From a virus, in IMG/VR virus record IMGVR_UViG_3300020171_000053, positions 1 to 45,638 of that record: a stretch of 45,638 nucleotides of DNA; one strand, 5' to 3'. Position numbers and translations under genes: made by a program. The notes beneath the pieces were generated by a model that saw nothing but the letters and a program-made list of their open reading frames with translations, searched no databases and was not told the origin of the DNA. Below, in pieces: positions 19,001 to 25,953 of the stretch (the first letter of the stretch is position 1; each line of letters opens with the position of its first letter).

Positions 19001-19719
19001 GTTACTTACCTGTGTCTGCGGGAGAGAGAGGGCCAATGATGTGGTGGCCCAACTTTCCCTATGCCGATTTGAACAAGATTCCCCTGTTCTTTGAGGAGGG
19101 CGGGATGTTGCCCAAGATTGACCCCAAGGCGTTGTTGGAAGAGTTTACCTCTGCGTCTCATCCGATAATCAAGACCTTTATCCAAGAGGCATCACAAGAG
19201 AACCTGTTCAAGAAGCGTGAGTTCTTGGACAGAGTAGCAGCACCCGACGTTGCTAATCTGATTGCCAACAAGCCTCAAGTTATTACGTTTATCGACAACG
19301 CCTTACGCAAGATGGGGTTCGACGGCGGTATGGGGATAAACATAAAGAACGGCAGATTGGAGATGGATGAGGAAGCGGAGCAATTACTTACTGTCAACAT
19401 TCCGTTACTGAGAACCGTGGGCAAGCTCATCGATGGTGCTATAGATGCTACCGGATTGGATCAGGTGATAGAGGAGACTACGGGACGTAAGGACAAGTAC
19501 GAGGGTATGGCCGACTTGTTCGACAACCTTACCTACTTTTTCGGCATGAAGTTCAAAGAGATGGACGAGGAATATGAGTCAGAACAATTGGCGCGGGACA
19601 TAGAAGCGAAGGCGATGAAGGATAGGAGTGCATGGAAGCGCACGTTGCCGGGGTACGAACAAAGGGCGTTGCAGTACGGCTTACAGCGTGACGCGCAGAG
19701 ACGGAGGATTGGGCTATGA
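16045..19719 (+). CDS. large internal virion (ejection) protein, 1224 aa
   Basis: The largest gene in the genome. The N-terminus is basic and Pro-rich with a hydrophobic block (IPLLSFIFDVLQVGNYAS). A GALGLAGDIFLDPLTYISP segment (about residues 168-186) recurs in large phage internal proteins. The centre has NFTSWWKGLATATPGFHMRN followed by FCNNVTGFFRHGMNW, also typical of such proteins, and a later LKNIIPFYSWIRKN. These features suggest a membrane-active protein that forms or lines the DNA ejection conduit in the cell envelope. No lysozyme or transglycosylase motif was recognised. It overlaps the tailspike by ATGA. Confidence 0.7.
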   Translation: MASLLDLTTNVAKLSRPIAPRPPSRSAPRQPTQYEAEMRYFSQPIKEEEVKKRKRIPLLSFIFDVLQVGNYASANIVDSIYDSIKYNKPLGEAAWDAVKSGFKGLTLQDKNTFSDIIKQNAEEHGEFLGKSLEEWTKPLQEKYEGDDKLKTLFNRTLGSITPAGALGLAGDIFLDPLTYISPLKALRPTGMATEAARAAATKYAPDVLKLNQALTTLDTLKTGARVGREGLADVAKKGASSVARQQDVLYRQAYKEALQTPADVLQKQMQTGLEQVKNLHMEKTMKELTEQGMDIRAVPETLMRPQGLDALTQSIESGYKGAGERGTRILGREVGKGVRQANPLAQGIDKLGAMLSEKAEKSGLAEAWYSLVNGPSVVGLLKRTFGIRNPYQKLLNARKMDAEGIRLVARNEVVEAVDPLLRDMGEDLLQKAVDARAIMEQVEFAVLKGQKRVGKAQEALSNVLGSYHGQIRRIQDVLKGVDNFDETIKVLKARGLDASVFEKLKALGITKEDADKIGKFWEGMDNAFKGMRDKEMGLVEKGIFKQDEMGQWQNYIPKIQNRPFTGKKRAGKLISPADPGFMKTTKATYLQSEKQGIEFAKEMFGNWIEAEAKATGQAVDVVAKKFIEDNGLAPISTNLEEMLNARITAHARVMGRGNLIESMREFGIPAGVMEDMGKFAKAGYHRMGNIYNDLQASNDPGMAGLLFDKDVRDIVDKTYAMTASDDTMQGMKKLFMNFTSWWKGLATATPGFHMRNFFCNNVTGFFRHGMNWFDPRAYVRAAVGVAYALNPLKFKKILTERFNISEGQIDEMLSHVIGGKTLKQIAEEARENGIMSLKTMIGDVTKEVKPKVNIGKRFNPLSREFALPAASRQAGTFIENHARFHSYLLTLDDMAKSGVAEDAAKEFAKLDTKKWFLDYGDLSEAEQKYLKNIIPFYSWIRKNTANQISGLMLMPDMYRVAAKAEDAVTSEDFDYSLVPEYMKQAGYLPVSAGERGPMMWWPNFPYADLNKIPLFFEEGGMLPKIDPKALLEEFTSASHPIIKTFIQEASQENLFKKREFLDRVAAPDVANLIANKPQVITFIDNALRKMGFDGGMGINIKNGRLEMDEEAEQLLTVNIPLLRTVGKLIDGAIDATGLDQVIEETTGRKDKYEGMADLFDNLTYFFGMKFKEMDEEYESEQLARDIEAKAMKDRSAWKRTLPGYEQRALQYGLQRDAQRRRIGL

Positions 19720-21824
19720 GTGATTATGATGCGATAGCGGCGGCGCGGGCGGCGGCGGGTGATGCGGTACTTAGTGCGGATATTAGCAACCTACCGCCGG
19801 GGTATCTTGAAGGCTTTAAGGCTATATTAGATATCAACTATCACGTTACTCTTGCTGCGGGGTCTACAAGTGTCGAGGGGCGACAGGTAACTATTAACGA
19901 ATCTCATACTATAGTGGATGGTGATTTTGTTGGTGCACGGATTGGACAATATTTTTATTACATTTATTTAACTACTCTTGGCGATTTCAAAGTAGACCGG
20001 GGTGTACCCGAATTCTCAGACCAATATTTGTATTATGCCCACCCAATCTTCTCATGGAGAGCCGTAGGCAAGCTATGGGTGGATAGCGATAACAACATCA
20101 AGTATGTAACGAATGATGTCGTTAGGGGTAGTTCAAGTTTTGTTACTGTTGCCCCTTATGACGCAACCGAGATAGTAGACGCAGATTATCAATGTACGGG
20201 AACGGATGACCTAATACTACTGAATGCGGCAATAGCCTTTGTGAATGGTGCGCGGGGTGGTGGTAGCGTAACCATATTGCGCGGTACTATAGTCTTTGGT
20301 TCTACTAGTGCATTTGCCATGAAAAACAATGTAATGTTTACGGGTGAGGGCGATTATTCTATTATTGACACATCGGGAGTCTCAAGTATCATAGATATAG
20401 ACGGGGTGGACAACATAACATTACAGAATTTCAGTGTTGTGGGTGGTAAGGTGTGGAAGTTCGGAGACACAGCTAACTGTGATAATGTTAATGTTAACAA
20501 CATCTATTTCAACTCTTGTGGTGTACACTTTATTAAAACATCAAGCAGTAAGATTACCAATTGTCACATAGCTAACGATGGCGTTATATCCAACATGGTG
20601 TACCTATCGGATACAACGGGAGGGGCTATAGTATCGGGGAACACGCTCATTTCTACTGGTGATAACATAGAGGGTGTAAATGTATATGCTCCCAGGTGTG
20701 TGATATCTAATAATGCATTTATAATGTCTACTGGGCCTTCTAACGACGGCATAATTCTTCAAACGAGTGCAGATGATTGTGTCGTAACTGGTAATGTTAT
20801 ATACGATTGTAGGTACGGTGTATATGTTGCATCCGACAACTGTATTGTGGCTAACAACATAGTAACAACGGCGACTACGGGGATATATACCGCAGCGTCG
20901 GCAAACCAAACTACTATAGTTGGCAACGACACTTCGGGTGCTACTACGTCCCTGAGTGACAACGGAACTAATACGTTGCTTGTACGCAATGACGGCAACT
21001 CCTATCTCCAAGGCGGCAATGTCGGCATAGGCATTGCCGATCCTGCGGAACTGTTAGAAGTAGAAAGTTCTGCCGCAACAACCGCAATCCAAATCTCCAA
21101 CTCTGCTGCCGATGGCGACCCCTACCTTGCATGGGCTTTGTCGGGTACTAAGGTCTTCACTATGGGCGTAGACGACGGTGACAGCGACAAGCTGAAGATA
21201 GGCACTACTGCTATCGGGACTAATACGCGGCTGACGATAGACGCAAGCGGCAACGTAGGTATAGGTACTAGTAGTCCTGATACTCCATTAGAAATATCTT
21301 CCCCTTTCCTCACGACTCTCAAACTTACCGCAACCGCAACAACGATAGCTGACAAAGTAGTAATAGGAGCAGTTGATTTTGAGAGTAACGATGCAAGCCT
21401 TGGGAGTCCTACTATAGTCGGACGAGTACAATCAATTTCTTCTAATGCGGCAGGGACAATAAATGATTTAGCTTTATATTCAAGTTACACTACTTCATTA
21501 GTTGAAGGGCTTAGGCTTGTTGCAACTTCTGGTACTACCGTCAACGTAGGTATAGGTATTGCCGCCCCTGCTGCACAGCTCCACGTAGACCAAACAAGCA
21601 CCACAGGGGCAAAGCCCGTCCTCACGGTAGACCAGGCCGACGTGAGCGAGGATTTTATCAGATACATCGGGACTGCGGCCGCCGCTAACGTGACGCAATC
21701 TATCGTGGATAACGGCGATGTTACTACGGCAACGCTGCGTGGATGGGTGAAGGTGTATGTGCAAGATGACGGAAATCAGATTACAGATCAATTTTATTAC
21801 CAGCCCCTTTATACTCTGGTTTAG
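19716..21824 (+). CDS. tailspike / receptor-binding protein with beta-helix
   Basis: A 702-aa protein. Residues about 150-420 form a right-handed parallel beta-helix pattern with repeating short strands and Asn/Gly turns (ITLQNFSVVGGK, KITNCHIANDGV, CVVTGNVIYDCRYGVYV). Three copies of the phage tail-fibre motif NVGIG..xP.xxLxV follow near residues 434, 512 and 609. The N-terminal about 120 residues probably attach it to the tail. Beta-helix spikes bind or cleave surface polysaccharides, and catalytic residues cannot be assigned by eye. It is the last large virion gene and the likely host-range determinant. Confidence 0.8.
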   Translation: MSDYDAIAAARAAAGDAVLSADISNLPPGYLEGFKAILDINYHVTLAAGSTSVEGRQVTINESHTIVDGDFVGARIGQYFYYIYLTTLGDFKVDRGVPEFSDQYLYYAHPIFSWRAVGKLWVDSDNNIKYVTNDVVRGSSSFVTVAPYDATEIVDADYQCTGTDDLILLNAAIAFVNGARGGGSVTILRGTIVFGSTSAFAMKNNVMFTGEGDYSIIDTSGVSSIIDIDGVDNITLQNFSVVGGKVWKFGDTANCDNVNVNNIYFNSCGVHFIKTSSSKITNCHIANDGVISNMVYLSDTTGGAIVSGNTLISTGDNIEGVNVYAPRCVISNNAFIMSTGPSNDGIILQTSADDCVVTGNVIYDCRYGVYVASDNCIVANNIVTTATTGIYTAASANQTTIVGNDTSGATTSLSDNGTNTLLVRNDGNSYLQGGNVGIGIADPAELLEVESSAATTAIQISNSAADGDPYLAWALSGTKVFTMGVDDGDSDKLKIGTTAIGTNTRLTIDASGNVGIGTSSPDTPLEISSPFLTTLKLTATATTIADKVVIGAVDFESNDASLGSPTIVGRVQSISSNAAGTINDLALYSSYTTSLVEGLRLVATSGTTVNVGIGIAAPAAQLHVDQTSTTGAKPVLTVDQADVSEDFIRYIGTAAAANVTQSIVDNGDVTTATLRGWVKVYVQDDGNQITDQFYYQPLYTLV

Positions 21825-21832
21825 GAGGAAAT

Positions 21833-22423
21833 ATGAAACTAGCTATTGCTGATGATACGGGCGACAATGACCATATCGGAGTACCCAAGGGAGGTGCTAT
21901 AGATACAGTCTTAGCAAAAGCATCTTCTACCGATCACGATTTGAAGTGGGCTACGGCGGGTGCTGCCCCAAGCGGTAGCATAACAACTCTCAAAACTACT
22001 ACTAATCAGACAATAAATGCCGGAGCCGCAACCTTTACCGACATTACCAATTTAACATTCTCTGTAGTCACCGGAACTGATTACGCCTTCTATTTCTACA
22101 TTGTCTTCAGAAGTGCCGCGACCACGACGGGATGGAAAGCAAGCGTCAATCACCCCGGCGGGACGGTAGACCATTTCAGCACGATACAAACGGTTGCTAA
22201 CGGGGCAGCAGGGGTAGCTACGTGGCTCCAGAAGCATAATGTAGCGGTTAATGACATGACTCTGTTGACAGCGACGATTACCGCCGGAGTAGATTTGGTC
22301 TGTATAATTCAGGGGCGGTACTTGTGTACTTCTAACGGGACTTTTGCGGCGCGGTTTGCGAATGAGCTTGCGGCCAATACGGACATTGTCGTGCAAAAAG
22401 GAAGTTGGGGTTGGTATTTCTAG
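21833..22423 (+). CDS. tail fibre / receptor-binding accessory protein
   Basis: A 196-aa protein with the tail-fibre motif VLAKASSTDHDLKWA near residues 26-40, which commonly precedes a globular tip domain. The rest is beta-rich (YAFYFYIVFRSAATTTGW; AGVDLVCIIQGRYLC). It directly follows the spike with an AGGAGG site. It may form the spike tip, a second fibre, or a trimerising cap. Confidence 0.65.
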   Translation: MKLAIADDTGDNDHIGVPKGGAIDTVLAKASSTDHDLKWATAGAAPSGSITTLKTTTNQTINAGAATFTDITNLTFSVVTGTDYAFYFYIVFRSAATTTGWKASVNHPGGTVDHFSTIQTVANGAAGVATWLQKHNVAVNDMTLLTATITAGVDLVCIIQGRYLCTSNGTFAARFANELAANTDIVVQKGSWGWYF

Positions 22424-22432
22424 GAGGATATG

Positions 22433-22690
22433 ATGAAAGACTTTTTCTCGCGTAATGGGGTTAGCATAATTGCTAACTTGATAACAGTTATCGTATTACT
22501 AATAGGGCTTGCCGTAGCGTGGGGTCAAATCAATTCTCAGGTTGACTACAATGAGATTACCATTATGGAGAACCGAGGGAGTATACGGGCGTTTCAGATT
22601 GAGTCTAAAAGCAACGCCGTACAATTTGCCGAGATACAGAAAGACCTTGCGTATATTAAAGCCCTGCTTGTGGAGATACGCGGCAAGTGA
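22433..22690 (+). CDS. single-pass membrane protein, possible holin-like
   Basis: An 85-aa protein. The second ATG of an ATGATG is chosen because GGAGG lies 5 bases before it. One transmembrane segment spans residues about 9-30 (VSIIANLITVIVLLIGLAVAW), followed by a charged helix with heptad character (IQKDLAYIKALLVEIRGK). This shape fits XhlA/holin-type or other lysis accessory proteins. It is the first gene of the lysis region and overlaps the L,D-transpeptidase-like gene (GTGA). Confidence 0.6.
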   Translation: MKDFFSRNGVSIIANLITVIVLLIGLAVAWGQINSQVDYNEITIMENRGSIRAFQIESKSNAVQFAEIQKDLAYIKALLVEIRGK

Positions 22691-23193
22691 AGATTAACTT
22701 CTACCCTGACCGCGAGGTCTTGGAGTGTATGTACAACGGCTGTGTACGTGATGTTAAGGCTGACTGCGTGGTACGCAATGAGCTTAACAAGTGGCGGCCT
22801 AACCCCGATAAGGATCCACGTAAAGAGGTTATCTACGCTATCACCGAAGACCCGTACAACAATGACGGCAAAGGTTACCCCGTAATGCCCCGAACATTTC
22901 CGCAGGGTACTTGGGAAGTAAGTAGGCCGAGAATGCGCGATGATTCATACCGTGCACCATATTTCATCCCTACTGACGCTGAGCAATGGCTACCCGTTTG
23001 GGAGCTTGAGGACGGCGGGTACAGCAAGCCCACGAAGGATTATGTCCTTGACATCGGGTATGGTATCCACTTCTCCGCTTCCCTGACAACTACAGGATGC
23101 ATACGCGTCTACCGCAAAGATGAGCTGCTATGGCTTGTCGATATGATAAACAAACTGCTTGGCAAACACGAACCTATTACGCTTTCCGTGTGA
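22687..23193 (+). CDS. L,D-transpeptidase-fold (YkuD-like) protein, possible cell-wall enzyme
   Basis: A 168-aa protein starting at GTG, overlapping the preceding stop. Two family-like signatures are seen: FPQGTWEV (71-78; compare PxGxW/F in YkuD domains) and GIHFSASLTTTGCIRV (126-141). The second gives a histidine (H128) and a cysteine (C138) in the H...GCxR arrangement of L,D-transpeptidase active sites. In a phage lysis cassette such a protein may act on peptidoglycan cross-links. No signal peptide is seen. The family assignment is by motif only and could be wrong. No other endolysin was recognised in the genome. Confidence 0.55.
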   Translation: MKINFYPDREVLECMYNGCVRDVKADCVVRNELNKWRPNPDKDPRKEVIYAITEDPYNNDGKGYPVMPRTFPQGTWEVSRPRMRDDSYRAPYFIPTDAEQWLPVWELEDGGYSKPTKDYVLDIGYGIHFSASLTTTGCIRVYRKDELLWLVDMINKLLGKHEPITLSV

Positions 23194-23232
23194 CAATCTT
23201 GCGACATAACTTGCGACAATTTCGCTAAAGCA

Positions 23233-23260
23233 TCGACAAATTGTGCCGATAATGTAGTAA
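23233..23260 (+). promoter_or_regulatory. candidate promoter TCGACA-N16-TAGTAA
   Basis: This lies in the 77-bp gap before the 111-aa gene. TCGACA (23233-23238) is one mismatch from TTGACA, and TAGTAA (23255-23260) has the same start as the TAGTAT boxes at 25690 and 42788. The block TGCCGATAATGTAG (23244-23257) recurs exactly at 35296-35309 and in a near copy at 42776. This is a promoter prediction from sequence alone. Confidence 0.4.
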
Positions 23261-23270
23261 GAGGTATATT

Positions 23271-23606
23271 ATGGGTATATGTTGGTATTGTTATTGGGGA
23301 TGGCCCAAGTCAGTAGCGGAAATCTATAAGCAAGCTATTGATAAATTGGGTGGAGACAGCGACCCGCTACATTATGGGCCAGCTCATATCGTATGGGATG
23401 ATGAAAACTTTGATAGTGCCGAATGGTGTTTGGAACATTTTGCCGAATACAAGGGCGATTGGACTGACTCTGATTTGGATATTGTCAGATGGTCTCTTGT
23501 GGAGTTGGCTAAATTGCCCATGAATATTCGGGAGATAGTACCAGGGGACTACGATGATGAACACCCCGAAAATTATCCACCCGATGTGGAAGTGGTGAAG
23601 GTTTGA
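23271..23606 (+). CDS. hypothetical acidic protein, 111 aa
   Basis: An acidic, Trp-rich protein (CWYCYWGWPKSVAEIY; WDDENFDSAEWCLEHF) that ends in an Asp/Glu/Pro-rich tail. It begins MGICWYCYWG with two cysteines but no paired ligands later. It resembles small phage proteins encoded beside metallophosphoesterases. An AGAGGT site precedes the ATG, and it overlaps the next gene by 4 bp. Confidence 0.6.
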   Translation: MGICWYCYWGWPKSVAEIYKQAIDKLGGDSDPLHYGPAHIVWDDENFDSAEWCLEHFAEYKGDWTDSDLDIVRWSLVELAKLPMNIREIVPGDYDDEHPENYPPDVEVVKV

Positions 23607-24331
23607 AATCTGCTGTATATTTCGCCGATAGACACTTAGTCCACGATGAACCCGCCCATTGGTCGTGGGAGTTATTTATCAATTTTGTTAAAGACTTCCG
23701 ACCGCACACACTTATCGGTGGCGGCGATCATCTTGACTTATCGTACATATCGAGCTTCAACAAAGAGAAGTTGCTCTTGCTTGAAGGTAAACGGTTACGC
23801 AAAGACTTCGACGCACTCAACGCTGAACTTGCGATGTTGCGTGAGTATTGCGAGCGTATGATATTTCTTGAGGGGAACCATGAGGAACGGTTGACAAGGG
23901 CTATCGAGAAACAGCCATTGCTACAAGGTATGGCTGAGCTTACTACTAACGTTGACTTCGCCAAACTTGGCATAGAGTACTACCCTTTAGACAAGCAACC
24001 TGTAGCTATCGGCAAACTCAACGTCCTGCACGGTACTTACACGGGCGAACATCACGCAAAGAAGCAGTTAATGAAGTACATGGGGAATGTCCTCTACGGC
24101 CACGTTCACGCCTTCCAGACCTACAGCATGGGCGTACCCTTGCGGAATGATGAGTGGGCTTCATGGAGCGTAGGCTGTCTGTGCGACAAGAACCCTACTT
24201 GGATGCGAGGCCCAAGTCATTGGGCTAACGGTTTCGCCGTGATATATTTCAACGACGCGGGCAATTTCAATCTATACCCGATAATCATGACGAAGAAAGG
24301 TTTCATTTTCAACGGGAAGGAATACTCATGA
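23603..24331 (+). CDS. calcineurin-like metallophosphoesterase
   Basis: A 242-aa protein with the metallophosphoesterase motifs in order: an N-terminal FADRHLVHD (DxH), GGGDHLDL (GDxxD type), LEGNHEER (GNHE), VLHGTYTGEHH and YGHVHAFQ (GHxH). It would hydrolyse phosphoesters with two metal ions; the substrate (nucleotide, nucleic acid end or other) is not evident. It starts at TTG, overlapping the preceding stop. It lies between lysis genes, so its function may be DNA processing or nucleotide signalling and need not be lysis. Confidence 0.85.
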   Translation: MKSAVYFADRHLVHDEPAHWSWELFINFVKDFRPHTLIGGGDHLDLSYISSFNKEKLLLLEGKRLRKDFDALNAELAMLREYCERMIFLEGNHEERLTRAIEKQPLLQGMAELTTNVDFAKLGIEYYPLDKQPVAIGKLNVLHGTYTGEHHAKKQLMKYMGNVLYGHVHAFQTYSMGVPLRNDEWASWSVGCLCDKNPTWMRGPSHWANGFAVIYFNDAGNFNLYPIIMTKKGFIFNGKEYS

Positions 24332-24477
24332 CCGTTGCCGTATTGCTGATACTTGTGCTTATACTCATCGTGATACTTGCGGTCAGTACGGTGTTAGTTG
24401 CAAGATATATGTGCAGAATGGTCGGTAAGTTCGAGCGTATACTTAATCGATTGACGGAGGTGAAGAATGGCAGGTAA
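24328..24477 (+). CDS. small membrane protein, 49 aa
   Basis: It starts by ATGA overlap with the phosphoesterase. The N-terminus is a single strongly hydrophobic segment (residues 3-27, VAVLLILVLILIVILAVSTV), followed by a short basic tail (RMVGKFERILNRL). It could be a small holin, antiholin or lysis accessory. It overlaps the next gene by 11 bp. Confidence 0.6.
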   Translation: MTVAVLLILVLILIVILAVSTVLVARYMCRMVGKFERILNRLTEVKNGR

Positions 24478-24715
24478 GTCAGAATCTTGGCTGAGAGGCA
24501 TCATAGAAGGCCCACAGGGCGAGACAAGTAGCAAAAGGGTATCCGGTATAGCCATGATAGCACTCGGCTCGCTGTTGCTCGTGGCAATGGGGATATACGG
24601 TTTCTTCGCTATCCCGCCTGGGGGAGACGTTATCAAGTATGCGGGGCTATCGCTCATCGCTTCAGGTGCGGCGTTGTTGGGTATCGGCACGTTAGCCGAG
24701 AGGTTGGGGAAATGA
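24467..24715 (+). CDS. two-TM holin candidate
   Basis: An 82-aa protein with a GGAGGTG site. The N-terminus is soluble and charged (MAGKSESWLRGIIEGPQG). Two transmembrane stretches follow, about residues 26-47 (SGIAMIALGSLLLVAMGIYG) and 58-76 (AGLSLIASGAALLGIGTL). The C-terminus is short and basic. Size and topology are typical of class II holins, which open the inner membrane at lysis. It lies just before the spanin-like pair, which supports the call. Confidence 0.6.
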   Translation: MAGKSESWLRGIIEGPQGETSSKRVSGIAMIALGSLLLVAMGIYGFFAIPPGGDVIKYAGLSLIASGAALLGIGTLAERLGK

Positions 24716-24870
24716 TATCTAACCAATCATCTATAGTCCCGATACGAAAGGAACATCTTATCATGTTTCTTGAAGATTATAATAACCTATTAAGTAGTGG
24801 CGGTACTATCGAACCAGAGAAAAAGCCTATTTCATGGGAAAAGATACGGGAGATTTTAGAGAGGATATGA
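24712..24870 (+). CDS. hypothetical protein, 52 aa
   Basis: It is linked to the holin candidate by ATGA overlap and to the next two starts by another ATGA. A soluble, mixed-charge protein ending KPISWEKIREILERI. No family is recognised. Its translation probably couples the holin to the spanin genes. Confidence 0.55.
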   Translation: MISNQSSIVPIRKEHLIMFLEDYNNLLSSGGTIEPEKKPISWEKIREILERI

Positions 24871-25181
24871 ATGCTACACTTAAGACGGTTTTTGCTACTA
24901 TCGCTGCTGTTCTTGCTGCTATCGGTGCCTTTCTCTTGGGCAGACGTAACACTGACGGAGGCCGAGTACAACGAGTTGACAGCAATCTTCACGAACTTAG
25001 GGAATCGGCTGAACGAGCAATCGACTACAATAACAACCTTGGAGAGCAGCTTGAAGTTAGCGCAAGAAGCGCAGGGGAAATTGCAGCTCGAAACCGAGAT
25101 AATGTCGCTGACGTTGACCGCGCTAAAGAAATCCTACGACGCGCAAAGGCAAGAAGCTCTCAAGACAACGGTAATCGTTAG
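24867..25181 (+). CDS. inner-membrane spanin-like protein (Rz type)
   Basis: A 104-aa protein. The ATG at 24867 overlaps the preceding stop (ATGA) and has GAGAGGAT just upstream. A longer in-frame start at 24834 lacks a ribosome site. An N-terminal transmembrane helix (about residues 6-24, KTVFATIAAVLAAIGAFLL) is followed by a long charged helical periplasmic-type domain (RVDSNLHELRESAERAI; DVDRAKEILRRAKAR). This is the topology of an i-spanin. Almost the whole gene is overlapped in another frame by the next gene, as with the Rz/Rz1 genes. The assignment is by topology, not by sequence family. Confidence 0.65.
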   Translation: MNATLKTVFATIAAVLAAIGAFLLGRRNTDGGRVQRVDSNLHELRESAERAIDYNNNLGEQLEVSARSAGEIAARNRDNVADVDRAKEILRRAKARSSQDNGNR

Positions 25182-25227
25182 CCTCGTCGCCGCTCTTGCC
25201 GGACTCATCGCAGGACTGCTACTCTAA
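24871..25227 (+). CDS. signal-peptide + C-terminal TM spanin-like protein, nested in another frame
   Basis: A 118-aa protein starting 4 bases after the preceding start (ATGAATG), so both use the same AGAGGA site. It has a classical signal peptide (RRFLLLSLLFLLLSVPFSWA, probable cleavage before DVTL). A helical domain (NELTAIFTNLGNRLNEQ onward) follows, and then a C-terminal transmembrane helix (about residues 98-118, TTVIVSLVAALAGLIAGLLL). There is no lipobox cysteine, so it is not a classical o-spanin lipoprotein. It resembles signal-plus-tail-anchor proteins of some phage lysis cassettes. It covers all but 4 bases of the i-spanin-like gene. Confidence 0.65.
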   Translation: MLHLRRFLLLSLLFLLLSVPFSWADVTLTEAEYNELTAIFTNLGNRLNEQSTTITTLESSLKLAQEAQGKLQLETEIMSLTLTALKKSYDAQRQEALKTTVIVSLVAALAGLIAGLLL

Positions 25228-25254
25228 TATACCTTCGGGCACTAAGGTATATTA
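25225..25254. terminator. terminator-like hairpin after the lysis cassette
   Basis: An 11-bp perfect stem (25225-25235 with 25244-25254; TAATATACCTT and its complement) with an 8-nt loop starts at the stop codon of the last lysis gene. A GTTTGTTATT stretch follows. A second hairpin, GCATAC/GTATGC, lies at 25280-25296. Together they probably end the late transcript before the noncoding segment. Confidence 0.55.
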
Positions 25255-25373
25255 ACGGAGTTTGTTATTATACCTTCGCGCATACTCAGGGTATGCATTT
25301 CACAATATGTTTACATTTAGCGATAAGTGTATACATATTGCGGCAACTTGTAAGTATTCCTCACAGGTTCAAC

Positions 25374-25391
25374 TTATGCAAATTATGCACA
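25374..25391 (+). promoter_or_regulatory. tandem DnaA-box-like 9-mers
   Basis: TTATGCAAA (25374-25382) is followed immediately by TTATGCACA (25383-25391). The second fits the DnaA-box consensus TTATNCACA exactly; the first has one mismatch. They lie in the AT-rich noncoding region before the early operon. Binding of host DnaA is an inference. Confidence 0.45.
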
Positions 25392-25585
25392 GGTTGATAA
25401 CTTAACAAATACGTTAAATAGTAGTAACGAATTGCGTACTATAGTGGCTAATTGTCAACAATAGTGCAGGTAATTCTTATACTTATTTCCTGCATCGCAA
25501 CATCAATCCGCACGCTAACCTCGGCCATGTTATTAACATACGAATTGCCGATATCTGTTATGCATCCCGTCATAATTCGCGTAAA

Positions 25586-25607
25586 AATGTCGCACCGGTG
25601 AGACATT
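25586..25607. promoter_or_regulatory. 22-bp near-perfect palindrome, operator candidate
   Basis: Centred between 25596 and 25597, ten of eleven base pairs are symmetric; only the 25592/25601 pair (G/A) breaks the symmetry. Each half reads AATGTC-n-CACC. The site lies 58 bp upstream of the -35 box at 25666. Its size and symmetry are those of a dimeric repressor or activator site. Candidate binders are the HTH protein at 25723 or the RHH protein at 35046. No second full copy was noticed. Confidence 0.5.
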
Positions 25608-25665
25608 CCACCCCCACAAAGTAACATATATCATACCGAAAATATCTCAAAATAATGCTAAAGTT

Positions 25666-25695
25666 TTGCTTGCAATATGTCGAAGGATATAGTAT
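25666..25695 (+). promoter_or_regulatory. early-operon promoter TTGCTT-N18-TAGTAT
   Basis: TTGCTT (25666-25671), an 18-bp spacer and TAGTAT (25690-25695) lie 28 bp before the first early gene. The surrounding AAGTTTTG...TAGTATGG matches the promoter at 42764 with exactly the same spacing (29 bp from the AAG to the TAG). This suggests a pair of co-regulated promoters recognised by the host sigma70-type polymerase. Confidence 0.55.
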
Positions 25696-25722
25696 GGTTA
25701 ATGATAGTGTCAGGAGGTGACA

Positions 25723-25953
25723 ATGAAATACAGACCTATGATAGCACAAGCGATGCGGGGGAAGATGCGGTATGAGGATACTGCGTTGTTCCTTGGCGTG
25801 TCAGCGAGAACGCTCAAGAGATGGGTCAAGGCTAAAGCAATACCATATTACAGAATCGGGAGGAGGGTCTATTTTGAAGAGTCAGAGTTACTTGTGTGGA
25901 TTGGTAATTGTCATGTGGAGGTGAAAAATGAAGCGCAAAATGCCCAAAGATAG
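25723..25953 (+). CDS. excisionase/MerR-type HTH DNA-binding protein
   Basis: A 76-aa protein; ATG at 25723 follows AGGAGGTGAC, and a GTG six bases earlier is less likely. The HTH spans residues about 18-55: DTALFLGVSARTLKRWVKAK, then a wing with YRIGRRVYFEESELLVWI. First gene of the early operon, so a regulator or a replication-accessory DNA binder is likely. The wing motif RIGRRVYF reappears in the HTH of the next gene. It overlaps that gene by 26 bp. Confidence 0.75.
   Translation: MKYRPMIAQAMRGKMRYEDTALFLGVSARTLKRWVKAKAIPYYRIGRRVYFEESELLVWIGNCHVEVKNEAQNAQR

Larger units (their letters stand above)
25228..25722. other. 495-bp AT-rich noncoding region, candidate replication origin and control region
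   Basis: This is the longest stretch without a convincing gene, lying between the late operon and the early operon. It holds in order: two hairpins, tandem DnaA-box-like sites (25374-25391), an inverted repeat TTAAC-6-GTTAA (25402-25417), a near-perfect 22-bp palindrome (25586-25607) and a sigma70-like promoter (25666-25695). An AT-rich noncoding region with DnaA boxes upstream of replication genes is a common place for an origin. This role is inferred. Confidence 0.45.

Noticed and set aside
25280-25296. Second strong terminator
   Set aside because: The GCATAC/GTATGC stem has only six pairs and no clear U-tract, so it is mentioned only as part of the noncoding region.
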